From: Rhabdonatronobacter sediminivivens
GTDB taxonomy: Bacteria; Pseudomonadota; Alphaproteobacteria; Rhodobacterales; Rhodobacteraceae
Direction: 5' to 3'
Assembly (NCBI RefSeq): GCF_013415485.1
Contig: NZ_JACBXS010000008.1
Location: forward strand, 1 to 64,000
DNA: 64,000 nt
In this document: in pieces, positions 1-8,814 of the stretch
Layout: each line of letters begins with the position of its first letter
How positions within the stretch are numbered: the stretch's first letter is position 1
Notes under the pieces: generated by a model
Database searches by the model: none
Told to the model about the DNA's origin: nothing
The model's input: only the letters and a program-made list of their open reading frames with translations
Translations under genes and position numbers: made by a program

Positions 1-534
1 CCCGCGCCCGCGCCCTCCGCCGCGCCTGCAGGGCGCGGCGTGCGGCCCGGTTCCGGGCCGCAGGCGGCGCTCGCCCCCACCCCGGACGATCCGCTTGTGG
101 CTTACGGGCAATTCGACGCCGTTGTTGCCCTGATCCGCGAACGGCGTGACATGCGCCTGCTGGTCGAGGTCGAAACCTGCCTGAAACTGGTGCGCTACAG
201 TCCGGGCCGAATCGAATTCGAACCCACGGCCGAGGCTGCCCCCGATCTGGCTGCCCGGCTGGCGGGGCGGTTGCAGGACTGGACCGGCGCGCGCTGGGGG
301 GTCTCGGTCGTGTCTGGCGGTGGGGCGCCAACCATCGCCCAGACCCGCGATGCCGCCGAGTCCGCCGCGCGCACCGCCGCGCTGGACAACCCGCTGGTCA
401 AGGCTGTCTTCGATGCCTTCCCCGGCGCGCGGATTGACGCCCTGCGCCACCCCGACACCCGCCCCGAGACCGCCGCCGCCAGCGAGGCGCTGCCCGAGGT
501 CGAGGATGAATGGGACCCGTTTGAACAGGACTGA
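1..534 (+). CDS. dnaX: DNA polymerase III subunit gamma/tau, C-terminal part (cut by window start)
   Basis: This is the 3' end of the clamp-loader subunit gene. The frame is open from the first base, so the true start lies upstream and about 177 codons are present. The visible protein is a short Pro/Ala-rich linker followed by the tau-type C-terminal domain (for example LLVEVETCLKLVRYSPGR), ending in an acidic tail EDEWDPFEQD. Gamma/tau loads the sliding clamp and ties the polymerase to the helicase. The assignment rests on this C-terminal domain together with the ybaB and recR genes directly downstream, a very conserved bacterial order. The ATPase core is outside the window. Confidence 0.88.
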   Translation, partial: PAPAPSAAPAGRGVRPGSGPQAALAPTPDDPLVAYGQFDAVVALIRERRDMRLLVEVETCLKLVRYSPGRIEFEPTAEAAPDLAARLAGRLQDWTGARWGVSVVSGGGAPTIAQTRDAAESAARTAALDNPLVKAVFDAFPGARIDALRHPDTRPETAAASEALPEVEDEWDPFEQD

Positions 535-555
535 AAACAGGAAAGGAACTGCACG

Positions 556-900
556 ATGCTGAAAGGTTTGGGCGGCCTGGGTGACATGGGCAAGATGATG
601 AAGGCTGCACAAGAGATGCAGACCAAGATGACCCAGCTCCAGGAAGAACTGAAATCCATCATGGTGACCGGCGAATCCGGCGCCGGTCTGGTCAAGGCCA
701 CGGCCACCGCAAAGGGCGAATTGACGGCGCTTGATATCGACCCGTCGATCTTCAACTCCGACGACAAGGAAGTGGTCGAAGACCTGATCCTGGCCGCGAT
801 CAAGGATGCCCAGTCAAAAGCGCAGGCCCGCGCGCAGGAAGAAATGGGCAAGATCGCCGAAAGCATGGGCCTGCCGCGCGACATGAACCTGCCGATGTAA
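556..900 (+). CDS. ybaB: YbaB/EbfC family nucleoid-associated protein
   Basis: A 114-residue protein of standard YbaB length. It is a small DNA-binding protein that acts as a dimer on the nucleoid. The N-terminus is rich in Met, Gly and Lys (MLKGLGGLGDMGKMMKAAQE) and is followed by a helix with many Gln/Lys residues, then the family core with VKATATAKGELTALDIDPS and a C-terminal helix. It starts 21 bases after dnaX and has AAGGAA upstream of the ATG. The next gene, recR, follows after 15 bases, so the three genes are probably co-transcribed. The position between dnaX and recR makes the call secure. Confidence 0.95.
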   Translation: MLKGLGGLGDMGKMMKAAQEMQTKMTQLQEELKSIMVTGESGAGLVKATATAKGELTALDIDPSIFNSDDKEVVEDLILAAIKDAQSKAQARAQEEMGKIAESMGLPRDMNLPM

Positions 901-915
901 GCGGGGTCGCACGAC

Positions 916-1521
916 ATGTCGCCGCCGACGGAGCCGGGCGAGATCGATGCGCTGATCGCACAGGTTGCGCGTCTGCCGGGACTGGGGCCACGCTCGGCGC
1001 GGCGGCTGGTGCTGCATCTGGTGCGACGTCGCGCGCAGGTGCTGGACCCGCTGGCCCGCGCCCTGGCACGCGTCGCCGAAGCCGCCCGGGAATGCAGCCT
1101 GTGCGGCAATATCTCCACCTCCGAGATCTGCCCCATCTGCACCGATCCGCGCCGCGCCTCCGGGGAAATCTGCGTGGTCGAAGAAGTCTCGGACCTCTGG
1201 GCGATGGAGCGCGGCGGCGCCTTTTGCGGGCGCTACCACGTGCTCGGCGGCACGCTCTCGGCGCTGGATGCCATCGGCCCCGAGGACCTGCGCATTCCCG
1301 CACTGGTCAACCGTGTTCGGGATGAGGGTATTTCCGAGGTCATCCTGGCCCTGAACGCCACCGTGGATGGCCAGACCACTGCGCATTACATCGCCGAGAT
1401 GCTGGAACCCTGCGGCGTGCGCGTGAGCGCCCTGGCCCAGGGCGTGCCCATGGGCGGAGAGCTGGACTATCTGGACGATGGCACCATCGGCGCGGCCCTC
1501 AGGGCACGCAAGACCCTGTAG
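916..1521 (+). CDS. recR: Recombination mediator protein RecR
   Basis: RecR (201 residues, normal length) works with RecO, and in some species RecF, to load RecA on gapped single-stranded DNA. The helix-hairpin-helix region lies at residues 18-35 ([16 protein letters not shown]). A four-cysteine zinc site follows, with C60, C63, C72 and C75. After it comes the Toprim domain with the acidic segment [13 protein letters not shown]. The C-terminal part contains the usual [12 protein letters not shown] segment. It is the last gene of the dnaX-ybaB-recR group; the next gene is on the other strand. Confidence 0.97.
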   Translation: MSPPTEPGEIDALIAQVARLPGLGPRSARRLVLHLVRRRAQVLDPLARALARVAEAARECSLCGNISTSEICPICTDPRRASGEICVVEEVSDLWAMERGGAFCGRYHVLGGTLSALDAIGPEDLRIPALVNRVRDEGISEVILALNATVDGQTTAHYIAEMLEPCGVRVSALAQGVPMGGELDYLDDGTIGAALRARKTL

Positions 1522-1545
1522 CACCATCGCATTCCGGCACTGGCC

Positions 1546-1582
1546 AAAAGGAAAGCCGCCAGCTCCCTTCGAAGCCGGCGGT
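1546..1582 (-). terminator. Probable intrinsic terminator of rpmJ
   Basis: Read on the minus strand, CCGCC and GGCGG arms (bases 1577-1581 and 1556-1560) form an imperfect stem, extended by GC pairs across one mismatch, and are followed by the T-rich run CTTTCCTTTT. It lies just after the rpmJ stop. The stem is imperfect, so confidence is moderate. It sits in a convergent gap and may also stop recR transcripts. Confidence 0.5.
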
Positions 1583-1613
1583 CAATCAATTCCATGCTCA
1601 AGAAGCCCGTGAC

Positions 1614-1739
1614 TCAGCCCTGGCGTGCCTTGAACTTCTTCTGGGTCTTGTTGATCACATACACCCGCCCCTTGCGGCGGACGATCTGACAATCGCGGTG
1701 GCGCTGCTTGAGCGACCGGAGCGAATTCTTGACCTTCAT
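1614..1739 (-). CDS. rpmJ: 50S ribosomal protein L36, zinc-free type
   Basis: A 41-residue basic protein, [20 protein letters not shown] at its N-terminus, matching the L36 family. L36 is the smallest large-subunit protein and helps fold 23S rRNA. The classic form has a Cys3-His zinc site, but here only one cysteine (C17) remains, so this is the zinc-independent (C-minus, YkgO-like) form that is common in alphaproteobacteria. The start is chosen at the ATG with GAGGAG seven bases upstream; a longer reading frame upstream lacks family similarity. It stands alone beside tRNA-Val. Confidence 0.93.
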   Translation of the reverse strand: MKVKNSLRSLKQRHRDCQIVRRKGRVYVINKTQKKFKARQG

Positions 1740-1805
1740 CGGCCTTCTCCTCAATCGCGGCGCCAGGCGCCTTCGAATAACAACCTGCCTTGCGACAGAA
1801 ACAAA

Positions 1806-1880
<75 letters not shown>

Positions 1881-2036
1881 TGACCGTCCCGTTGGCTTCC
1901 GTCGCCAGCCCTTGCAGACCGGACACCGAAGCGACCGGGACCGCATCGATAGGCGGCGTATAAAAGGGATATCCGGCATGTTCAAGGGGTTTTGGCATCC
2001 CTCGATTCCGCGCTATACTTGGATATCAGGAAGGAA

Positions 2037-2912
2037 ATGAGCGCAATGACAACGGCCTATCATCTCAGGGAACCGAATGTGGTGCAAGGGCCGGTCGTTT
2101 TTGCCTCTCCGCACAGCGCGCGCGACTATCCGCCCGAGTTGATTCGCCACAGCGTGCTGGACCTGGCGACCCTGCGCTCATCCGAAGATGCCTATGTGGA
2201 CCTGCTGGTCGGGGCAGCGCCGGACCATGGCGCGCCGCTGCTGCTGGGCGGCGCGCCGCGCGCCTATGTGGATTACAATCGCGCGGCGGGCGAACTGGAC
2301 CCGGCGCTGATCGCGGATATCAGCCGGGGCACGCTGAACCCCCGCGTCGCCTCGGGGCTGGGCGTGATCCCGCGCGTGGTCGCTCGCGGGCGCGCCATCT
2401 ATCGCGGCAAGATCTCTCGGGCCGAGGCCGAGCACCGCCTGCGCACCTGCTGGCACCCCTATCATGCGCGACTCGCCGAACTGCTTGAAGCGCAACGCCT
2501 GCGCTTTGGCCAGGCGATCCTGCTGGACATGCATTCCATGCCGCATGAGGCTGTCATCACCGAAGCCCGCCGCGGCGGCCAACGCCCCGATATTGTCATT
2601 GGCGACCGTTTCGGCGCCTCGGCGGCACCCGAAATCGTTGCCGCGGTCGAAGCTGCCTTTGCGGATACAGGCCTGCGCGTGGCCCGCAACGTCCCCTTTG
2701 CAGGCGCCTATATGGTGCAGGCCTATGGCCGGCCGGCGCTTGACCAGCACGCGGTCCAGATCGAAATCGACCGCGCGCTGTACCTGGATGAAACCCGGAT
2801 GGCCCCGCACAGCGGCTTCAACGCCTTCCAGCGCATGATGAACGGTATCGTTGCCAACCTCGCCAGTATCGGACGCAGTCAGGCCAGCACCCCGCCGCTC
2901 GCCGCTGAATAA
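2037..2912 (+). CDS. N-formylglutamate amidohydrolase family protein
   Basis: This protein (about 291 residues) belongs to the family that hydrolyses N-formylglutamate to formate and glutamate at the end of one histidine degradation route. Family signatures are the metal-binding segments FASPHSARDYP near the N-terminus and LLDMHSMPHE in the middle. Two starts are plausible: the ATG at 2037 (AGGA five bases upstream) and the ATG at 2046 (AAGGA ten bases upstream). No other hut genes lie nearby, so the substrate in this organism is not proven. Some members act on other N-acyl amino acids. Confidence 0.88.
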   Translation: MSAMTTAYHLREPNVVQGPVVFASPHSARDYPPELIRHSVLDLATLRSSEDAYVDLLVGAAPDHGAPLLLGGAPRAYVDYNRAAGELDPALIADISRGTLNPRVASGLGVIPRVVARGRAIYRGKISRAEAEHRLRTCWHPYHARLAELLEAQRLRFGQAILLDMHSMPHEAVITEARRGGQRPDIVIGDRFGASAAPEIVAAVEAAFADTGLRVARNVPFAGAYMVQAYGRPALDQHAVQIEIDRALYLDETRMAPHSGFNAFQRMMNGIVANLASIGRSQASTPPLAAE

Positions 2913-2917
2913 CACCG

Positions 2918-4171
2918 TCAGCGCAACGCCCGCCCCTTGATGATTGCCCCGGCACCAAAGCGCGCCCGGATACGGTCTGCGGCCCGCTCGGCTGCCGCGC
3001 GCCGCCCCGCATCCGGATCAGCCAGATCCGGCATCGGCAGGGCATCATCGCTGGGCACCAGCCCCGAGATCCCCACACCGATCAGCCGGAACGGACCGCG
3101 TTCCCCGGACCGCGCGAACAAGGCCGCTGCACTGCGATAGATCACATCTGCCAGCTGCGCCGGCGCTGCCAGGGTGCTGCGCCGCGTCAGGATCCGGTGC
3201 GAAGACCGCTTCAGCTTCAACGTCACAACCTGGCCCGCCACACCCTTCGCCTTGGCACGATCAGCCACCTGCTCGGACAACCGCCACAGATGGCCATCCA
3301 GAAGCTCCGGATCGGCCAGATCCTCGGGCAGGGTGGTTTCCTTGGAAATCGACTTCACCGGCGCATTCGCGGTGATCCGCCGCGCGTCCTCGCCGCGCGC
3401 CAGGTGCCACAGCCGCGCGCCCATACCGCCAAACCGCGCCTCCAGCGCCGCCCGCTCCCACCGCAGCAGATCATCGATACGGCGAATCCCCTCCGCTTCC
3501 AGCCGCGCCAACAAGGATGCCCCCACCCCCCAAAGCATCCCCACCGGCTTTCCCCGCAGGAAGGCTGCCGTCTCGCCACGTCCGATCACCGAGAACCCCG
3601 AAGGCTTGTCCAGATCCGAAGCCAGCTTGGCCAGAAACTTGTTATGCGCCAGCCCGATCGAGACCGTAACCCCCAACTCCGCCCGGATCAGCCGCGCCAG
3701 GTCCGCCAGCACGACCGCCGGCGGCGCCCCGTGCAGCCGCTCGGTCCCGCGCAGGTCCATGAACGCCTCATCCAGCGACAAGGGCTCCACGGCCGGCGTC
3801 AGCGCCTCCATGCGCGCCCGGATCGCGCGCGAAACCTCCACATAGGCGTCAAACCGCGGCGCCAACACCACGGCATCGGGGCACAAACGCAAGGCCTGGA
3901 ACATCGGCATGGCCGAACGCACCCCATGAACGCGCGCGATATAGCACGCCGTGGACACCACGCCCCGGCGCCCGCCGCCCACAATCACCGGACGGTCGCG
4001 CAACGCCGGATTGTCGCGCTTTTCCACGCTGGCATAGAAGGCATCACAATCTAGATGCGCAATTCCCAGCTCAAACAGCTCGTCATGCGCGATCCCCCGC
4101 GGACTGCGACAGGCCGGGCACCGCCCTCGACCCTCAAACACATGCAGACAATCCCGACACAGCGCCGTCAT
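2918..4171 (-). CDS. dinB: DNA polymerase IV (Y family) with N-terminal zinc-ribbon-like extension
   Basis: A translesion polymerase of 417 residues. The catalytic palm begins at about residue 38 with HLDCDAFYASVE, carrying the metal-binding D41, and continues with PLSLDEAFMDL. The little-finger region is in the last third. The start is set at the ATG at 4171, because the upstream frame is GC-rich repeat sequence. Ahead of the palm is an extra stretch of about 30 residues with C5, C8, C18 and C21 in a CxxC...CxxC pattern, which looks like a zinc ribbon. Such extensions are known in Rhodobacterales DinB proteins, but their role is unclear. Confidence 0.93.
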   Translation of the reverse strand: MTALCRDCLHVFEGRGRCPACRSPRGIAHDELFELGIAHLDCDAFYASVEKRDNPALRDRPVIVGGGRRGVVSTACYIARVHGVRSAMPMFQALRLCPDAVVLAPRFDAYVEVSRAIRARMEALTPAVEPLSLDEAFMDLRGTERLHGAPPAVVLADLARLIRAELGVTVSIGLAHNKFLAKLASDLDKPSGFSVIGRGETAAFLRGKPVGMLWGVGASLLARLEAEGIRRIDDLLRWERAALEARFGGMGARLWHLARGEDARRITANAPVKSISKETTLPEDLADPELLDGHLWRLSEQVADRAKAKGVAGQVVTLKLKRSSHRILTRRSTLAAPAQLADVIYRSAAALFARSGERGPFRLIGVGISGLVPSDDALPMPDLADPDAGRRAAAERAADRIRARFGAGAIIKGRALR

Positions 4172-4190
4172 GCCCCGTCCTCGCCCCCAT

Positions 4191-4263
4191 TCATCCTTGC
4201 CCAAATATCCCGGGGGAGTCCCCGCCCCGCGGGGACGGGGGCAGCGCCCCCAATCCGCACGCA
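4191..4263 (-). repeat. Dispersed composite repeat, copy A (hairpin plus core)
   Basis: Read on the minus strand there is a GC palindrome (GGGGGCGCTGCCCCC), then GTCCCCGCGGGGCGGGGAC, then the core CCCCGGGATATTTGGGCAAG followed by GATGAA. The core ends about 20 bases before the dinB start. Two more copies of the same arrangement occur in this window, near 59.78 kb and 63.90 kb. Confidence 0.6.
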
Positions 4264-4313
4264 GTGCCAGAAAGCTTGCGCGCGGCACGCGCGCACCGCA
4301 AGGTCACGTTTTC

Positions 4314-6326
4314 TCAGGCCGCCAGTCCACGTCCGCGCAAGAGGGCATCCACCCCCGGCATCCGGCCCCGAAACCGGGTATACAGCTCCTCCGGCTCCTC
4401 GGATCCGCCCGCAGCCAGCACGCAGGCCTCCAGCCGGCGCGCAACCGCCGGGTCGAATGGATCGCCCGCCTCCCCAAAGGCCGCGAAAGCATCCGCATCC
4501 ATCACCTCGGACCACATGTAGCTGTAGTACCCGCTGGAATACCCGTCCCCCGCAAAGACATGCAGGAAATGCGGCGATGCGTGGCGCATCCGGATCGCGC
4601 GCGGCAGGCCGAGCGCCGCCAGCACCTCGGCCTGGCGCTGCATCGGATCGGCGGGGGCCGGGCCGTCATGCAGCTCCAGATCCACCAGAGCCGAGGCCAC
4701 ATATTCCACCGTCGCAAACCCCTGGTCGAAATTCTGCGCGGCCAGCAGCCGCTCCAGCATCTCGGCGGGCATCGGCGCACCGCTCACCACATGGCGCGCA
4801 TGTTGGCGCAGCACCTCGGGCACCTCCAGCCAGTGTTCGTAAAGCTGGCTGGGCAGTTCCACGAAATCCCGCGCGACCGAGGTGCCCGAGACAAACCCAT
4901 GCGTCACGTCCGAAAGCAGATGGTGCAGCGCGTGGCCGAACTCGTGAAACAGGGTGCGCGCATCGTCCCAGGACAGCAGCGCCGGATCGCCCTTGGCAAA
5001 GTTGCACACATTCACCGCCACCGCCCGGCGGTCCCCTCCCAGCTTGCGCTGGCTGCGAAAGGCCGAACACCAAGCGCCCGATCGCTTGCTGGGCCGGGCG
5101 AAGTAATCCCCGATGAACACCCCCATATGGCGCCCGTCGCGGGTGACCTCCCACGCCCGCGCATCCTTGTGGTGCAGCGGCACATCCAGCGGGCGGAACT
5201 CCAGCCCGAACAGCCGGTGCGCGCAGTCAAAGGCGGCGGCGATCATCGCCTCCAGCCCCAGATACGGCTTGATGGCGGCATCCTCCAGATCATGCTCGGC
5301 CCGGCGGCGCTTGTCAGCATAGTAGCGCCAGTCCCAGGGCTCCAGCGGGCCGGTATGGCCATCGGCGTGCAGCATGGCCTCCAGCACTGCCGCATCCGCC
5401 TCGGCGGCGGTTTTTGCCGGCGCCCAGACCGCCATCAGCAGATCGCGCACCGCCTGCGAGGTCCGGGCCATTTCCGGCTCCAGCTTCCAGGCGGCAAAGC
5501 TGTCATGGCCCAGCAGCGCGGCACGCTCGGCGCGCAGCTCCAGAATCTCCCTGATCAGCGCGCGATTGTCCGTCTCGCCCCCGTTTTCCCCGCGCGAGGT
5601 CCAGGCCTGATACGCCCGCTGGCGCAGCTCCCGCCGCGGGGAATGCTCCAGAAACGGCACGATGAGCGAGCGGTTGAGCGAGATGACATGGCCGGGCATG
5701 TCGCGTTCGCGCGCGGCATCGGCGGCGGCGGCGCGCAGGAAATCGGGCAGCCCTTCCAACTCATCCTCGGCCAGCGGCATGACCCACTCGCGCTCCTCGG
5801 CCAGGACATTCTGGGCGAATTGGGTGCCCAGGCTGGCCAGCCGGGACTTGATGGCGGTCATCCGCGCCGCTGCCTCGCCCTGCAGCGCGGCGCCGGCGCG
5901 CAGGAACATGCGGTGATACAGCTCCAGCACGCGGGCCTGTTCGGGGCTCAGGTCCAGCGCCGCGCGCCCCTCCCACAGGGTCTGGACCCGTTGGAACAGC
6001 GCCGCGTTCGAGGTGATCTCCGAGGCATAGGCCGACAGCTTCGGCGACAGGTCCCGCTGCAGGGCCTCTCGCGCGGGGTTGGAATCGGTTCCGGCCAGGT
6101 TGAAGAACACCGCCGCCACCTTGTCCAGGGCTTCATCGGCCAGTTCCATCGCCTCGATCGTGTTGGCGAAGCTGGGGGCTTCGGGGTTCCGGGCGATGGC
6201 ATCATGGGCGGCGCGGCCCTCGGCCATGGCGGCCTCGAACGCGGGGGCGAAATCCTCGTCTGACAGGCGGTCGAAGGGTGGCAGGGCGAAATCGGTCTGC
6301 CAGTCCTCCAGAAGCGGGTTGGTCAT
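4314..6326 (-). CDS. M3 family oligopeptidase (peptidyl-dipeptidase / oligopeptidase A type)
   Basis: A 670-residue zinc metallopeptidase of normal length for the Dcp/PrlC group, which cleaves short peptides in the cytoplasm. The zinc site HEFGHALHH lies near residue 460, and the third ligand region follows (SGTSVARDFVELPSQLYEHW). The N-terminus begins NPLLEDWQTDFALPPFDRL, typical of Dcp-like proteins. No signal peptide is evident. It is a single gene between dinB and a glycosyltransferase on the same strand. Whether it releases dipeptides (Dcp) or acts as an endopeptidase (PrlC) cannot be decided here. Confidence 0.92.
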   Translation of the reverse strand: MTNPLLEDWQTDFALPPFDRLSDEDFAPAFEAAMAEGRAAHDAIARNPEAPSFANTIEAMELADEALDKVAAVFFNLAGTDSNPAREALQRDLSPKLSAYASEITSNAALFQRVQTLWEGRAALDLSPEQARVLELYHRMFLRAGAALQGEAAARMTAIKSRLASLGTQFAQNVLAEEREWVMPLAEDELEGLPDFLRAAAADAARERDMPGHVISLNRSLIVPFLEHSPRRELRQRAYQAWTSRGENGGETDNRALIREILELRAERAALLGHDSFAAWKLEPEMARTSQAVRDLLMAVWAPAKTAAEADAAVLEAMLHADGHTGPLEPWDWRYYADKRRRAEHDLEDAAIKPYLGLEAMIAAAFDCAHRLFGLEFRPLDVPLHHKDARAWEVTRDGRHMGVFIGDYFARPSKRSGAWCSAFRSQRKLGGDRRAVAVNVCNFAKGDPALLSWDDARTLFHEFGHALHHLLSDVTHGFVSGTSVARDFVELPSQLYEHWLEVPEVLRQHARHVVSGAPMPAEMLERLLAAQNFDQGFATVEYVASALVDLELHDGPAPADPMQRQAEVLAALGLPRAIRMRHASPHFLHVFAGDGYSSGYYSYMWSEVMDADAFAAFGEAGDPFDPAVARRLEACVLAAGGSEEPEELYTRFRGRMPGVDALLRGRGLAA

Positions 6327-6390
6327 CGGCCGGTCCTTTCGGGTATTGTTCGCCTATAGGTAGCCTGCCGCCGCCCCCCCTTCAATCACC

Positions 6391-7419
6391 CTAGCCCCAC
6401 CCCCCGCGCGAGATCAGGCCCAGCCGTTCCAACTGCCGCCAGCCCTGATACCGGGCCGAGGCCGCGCACCACAGGTCCGGCGCCGACATGACCGCATCAT
6501 AATAGTCATCGAACACCGGGGCATTGCCGAAATGTTCCCCGCGCGCCTTTTCCACCCGGGCACGCTCCACCACCAGATGCAGGAATTTGGTGTGCAGCAG
6601 CGCCCCCGAAGCCAGCATCCCCCCATCCGCCGCATAAACACGGTTCAGCGCACGCGGCAGCGCCGAATGGGTGGAGTTCACCCAGACGCAATCGCGCCCC
6701 CACTTGACCAGCGGCAGCTTGGTCAATGTGGGCGCGCGGTTGGGCATGGCGCCAAAGAAGGTCCGCGCCCGCACCCCGCCCTGCATCAGCAGACAATCCA
6801 GCAGCGGGTTGTGGCGCAAGGTGTAGTTCCCGGCATCGAACCACGGCAGCACCGCCACCGGATCGGTGCCGGGGCAGTAGGGCTGCGCATTCAGCGGACC
6901 CTTCGGATACAGCTCCAGCATCATGGCGGCAAAGCTGCGCTGGCCGCTACGCTCCAGCCAGGCGGTCAGCGCGGGCAGCGGGCGGGTCTGCCAATGCGGA
7001 TAGATCAGCAATTCATCGGCATCCACCTGCACGCACCAATGCCCCAGCCCGTGGCGCAGCATCAGCGCGGTGATCCAGTCCTGCCCGAAGCGCGCCGCCT
7101 TGTAGCTGGCCGAGGTCCCCCAGACCGAGATATCGGGCTGCTCCAGCAGAAACTCGCGCGTGCCGTCATCGCTGGCATTGTCGATGAACAGGAAATGCCC
7201 CACGCCCAGGCGCCGGTAATGCTGCAACATCCAGGGCAGGCGCGCGGCCTCGTTCCGCACAGTGGAAAACAGCAGGATCTCGCCCCGCCCCCAGCGGCGG
7301 CGGCGCAGGCAGCGCAGCTCCCGCCCCTTCCACAGGGCGCGCGCCTGCAGGCGGCGGGCCTTCAGGCGCATCCGGAATTCGAACCACGCGGCGGTTCGGG
7401 GGGGCGGCGGGCGATACAT
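6391..7419 (-). CDS. Glycosyltransferase family 2 protein
   Basis: A protein of about 342 residues resembling the family 2 glycosyltransferases that carry LLFSTVRNEAARLPWMLQHY, the nucleotide-sugar fold start, and a DxD-like metal site in VDADELL. It probably adds a sugar to a surface polysaccharide or glycan, but donor and acceptor are unknown. No membrane helix is visible. The start is uncertain: the ATG at 7419 is used here, but the frame continues to a TTG at 7482 and no strong ribosome site marks either. It is divergent from lysA, with about 105 bases between the starts. Confidence 0.82.
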   Translation of the reverse strand: MYRPPPPRTAAWFEFRMRLKARRLQARALWKGRELRCLRRRRWGRGEILLFSTVRNEAARLPWMLQHYRRLGVGHFLFIDNASDDGTREFLLEQPDISVWGTSASYKAARFGQDWITALMLRHGLGHWCVQVDADELLIYPHWQTRPLPALTAWLERSGQRSFAAMMLELYPKGPLNAQPYCPGTDPVAVLPWFDAGNYTLRHNPLLDCLLMQGGVRARTFFGAMPNRAPTLTKLPLVKWGRDCVWVNSTHSALPRALNRVYAADGGMLASGALLHTKFLHLVVERARVEKARGEHFGNAPVFDDYYDAVMSAPDLWCAASARYQGWRQLERLGLISRGGWG

Positions 7420-7523
7420 GCGCGCAGCAGACACCAGAGCCCGGGCCAGCGCAAGTGTGCGGGCAGTGGCATCCGCGGGCAAGCTGCGCTATCTGGGCAG
7501 CAACAGCAGCCAGAGGCCCCGCC

Positions 7524-8789
7524 ATGGATCATTTTCTTTACCGCGACGGCGTCCTGCACGCCGAGGATGTGTCGCTGGCCGAGATCGCCGCCACGGTCGG
7601 CACGCCCTTCTATTGCTATTCGGACGCCACCCTGACCCGCCATTTCCGCCTGTTCCAGGAGGCGCTGGCCGGGCTGGACCATCTGATCTGCTACGCGGTC
7701 AAGGCTAACAGCAATCAGGCGGTGCTGCGCACCCTTGGCGCCTTGGGGGCGGGGATGGATGTGGTTTCGGGCGGGGAATACCGCCGGGCAAGGGCCGCGG
7801 GCGTGCCGGGGGCGCGGATCGTCTTTTCCGGCGTGGGCAAGACGCAGGCAGAGATGCGCCACGCGCTGGAACACGGCATCCGCCAGTTCAACGTGGAATC
7901 CGAGGCCGAGCTGCACGCCCTGTCCGAGGTTGCCGCCAGCATGGGCGCCACCGCCCCCATCTGCCTGCGCGTCAACCCCGATGTGGACGCCAAGACCCAT
8001 GAAAAGATCTCTACCGGGCGCAAGGAAGACAAGTTCGGCGTCCCCATCGCCCGCGCGCGCGAGATCTACGCGCAGGCCGCCACCCTGCCGGGGTTGCAGG
8101 TGGTCGGCGTGGACATGCATATCGGCAGCCAGCTGACCGATCTGGCGCCGTTCGAGGCCGCCTATACCAAGCTGGCCGATCTGACCCGCGCCCTGCGCGC
8201 CGATGGCCACCAGATCACCCGGCTGGACCTGGGCGGCGGCCTGGGCATCCCCTATGCGCGTTCGAACGAGGTGCCGCCCCTGCCGCTGGACTATGGCGCC
8301 ATGGTGCAGCGCATCTTTGGCGATATGGAGGTGGAGATCGAGATCGAACCGGGGCGCCTGATCGTGGGCAATGCGGGCGTACTGGTGGCGCAGGTGATCT
8401 ATCGCAAGCAGGGCGAGGGGCGCGATTTCCTGATCCTGGACGCTGCCATGAACGATTTGATCCGCCCGGCCATGTATGGGGCGCACCATGACATCGTGCC
8501 GCTGGATCAGGCCGCGGCGGGGGCAGAAGCCCTGCCCCATGACATCGTCGGCCCGGTCTGCGAATCGGGCGATACCTTCGCCAAGGCCCGCCCCATGCCG
8601 CCGCTGGAGGCCGGCGCGCTGGTCGCCTTCCGCTCGGCCGGGGCGTATGGCGCGGTCATGGCCAGCGAATACAACACCCGCCCCCTGATCCCCGAGGTCA
8701 TGGTGAAGGGCGATCAATTTGCGGTCATCCGCCCGCGCCCGACCTTTGACGAAATCATCAACCGCGATACCATACCCGCGTGGCTGTGA
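7524..8789 (+). CDS. lysA: Diaminopimelate decarboxylase
   Basis: The last enzyme of lysine synthesis, converting meso-diaminopimelate to L-lysine with pyridoxal phosphate. The 421-residue protein has the fold-III lysine in CYAVKANSNQAVL near residue 60, the phosphate-binding GGGLGIPY, and the active-site segment CESGDTFA near the C-terminus. The start is the ATG that gives MDHFLYRDGVLHAEDV, the usual family N-terminus; the frame upstream has no similarity. The next gene begins 25 bases downstream on the same strand and is likely co-transcribed. Confidence 0.96.
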   Translation: MDHFLYRDGVLHAEDVSLAEIAATVGTPFYCYSDATLTRHFRLFQEALAGLDHLICYAVKANSNQAVLRTLGALGAGMDVVSGGEYRRARAAGVPGARIVFSGVGKTQAEMRHALEHGIRQFNVESEAELHALSEVAASMGATAPICLRVNPDVDAKTHEKISTGRKEDKFGVPIARAREIYAQAATLPGLQVVGVDMHIGSQLTDLAPFEAAYTKLADLTRALRADGHQITRLDLGGGLGIPYARSNEVPPLPLDYGAMVQRIFGDMEVEIEIEPGRLIVGNAGVLVAQVIYRKQGEGRDFLILDAAMNDLIRPAMYGAHHDIVPLDQAAAGAEALPHDIVGPVCESGDTFAKARPMPPLEAGALVAFRSAGAYGAVMASEYNTRPLIPEVMVKGDQFAVIRPRPTFDEIINRDTIPAWL

Positions 8790-8814
8790 TCCCAACCCAG
8801 CCCGAAAGGGAGAC

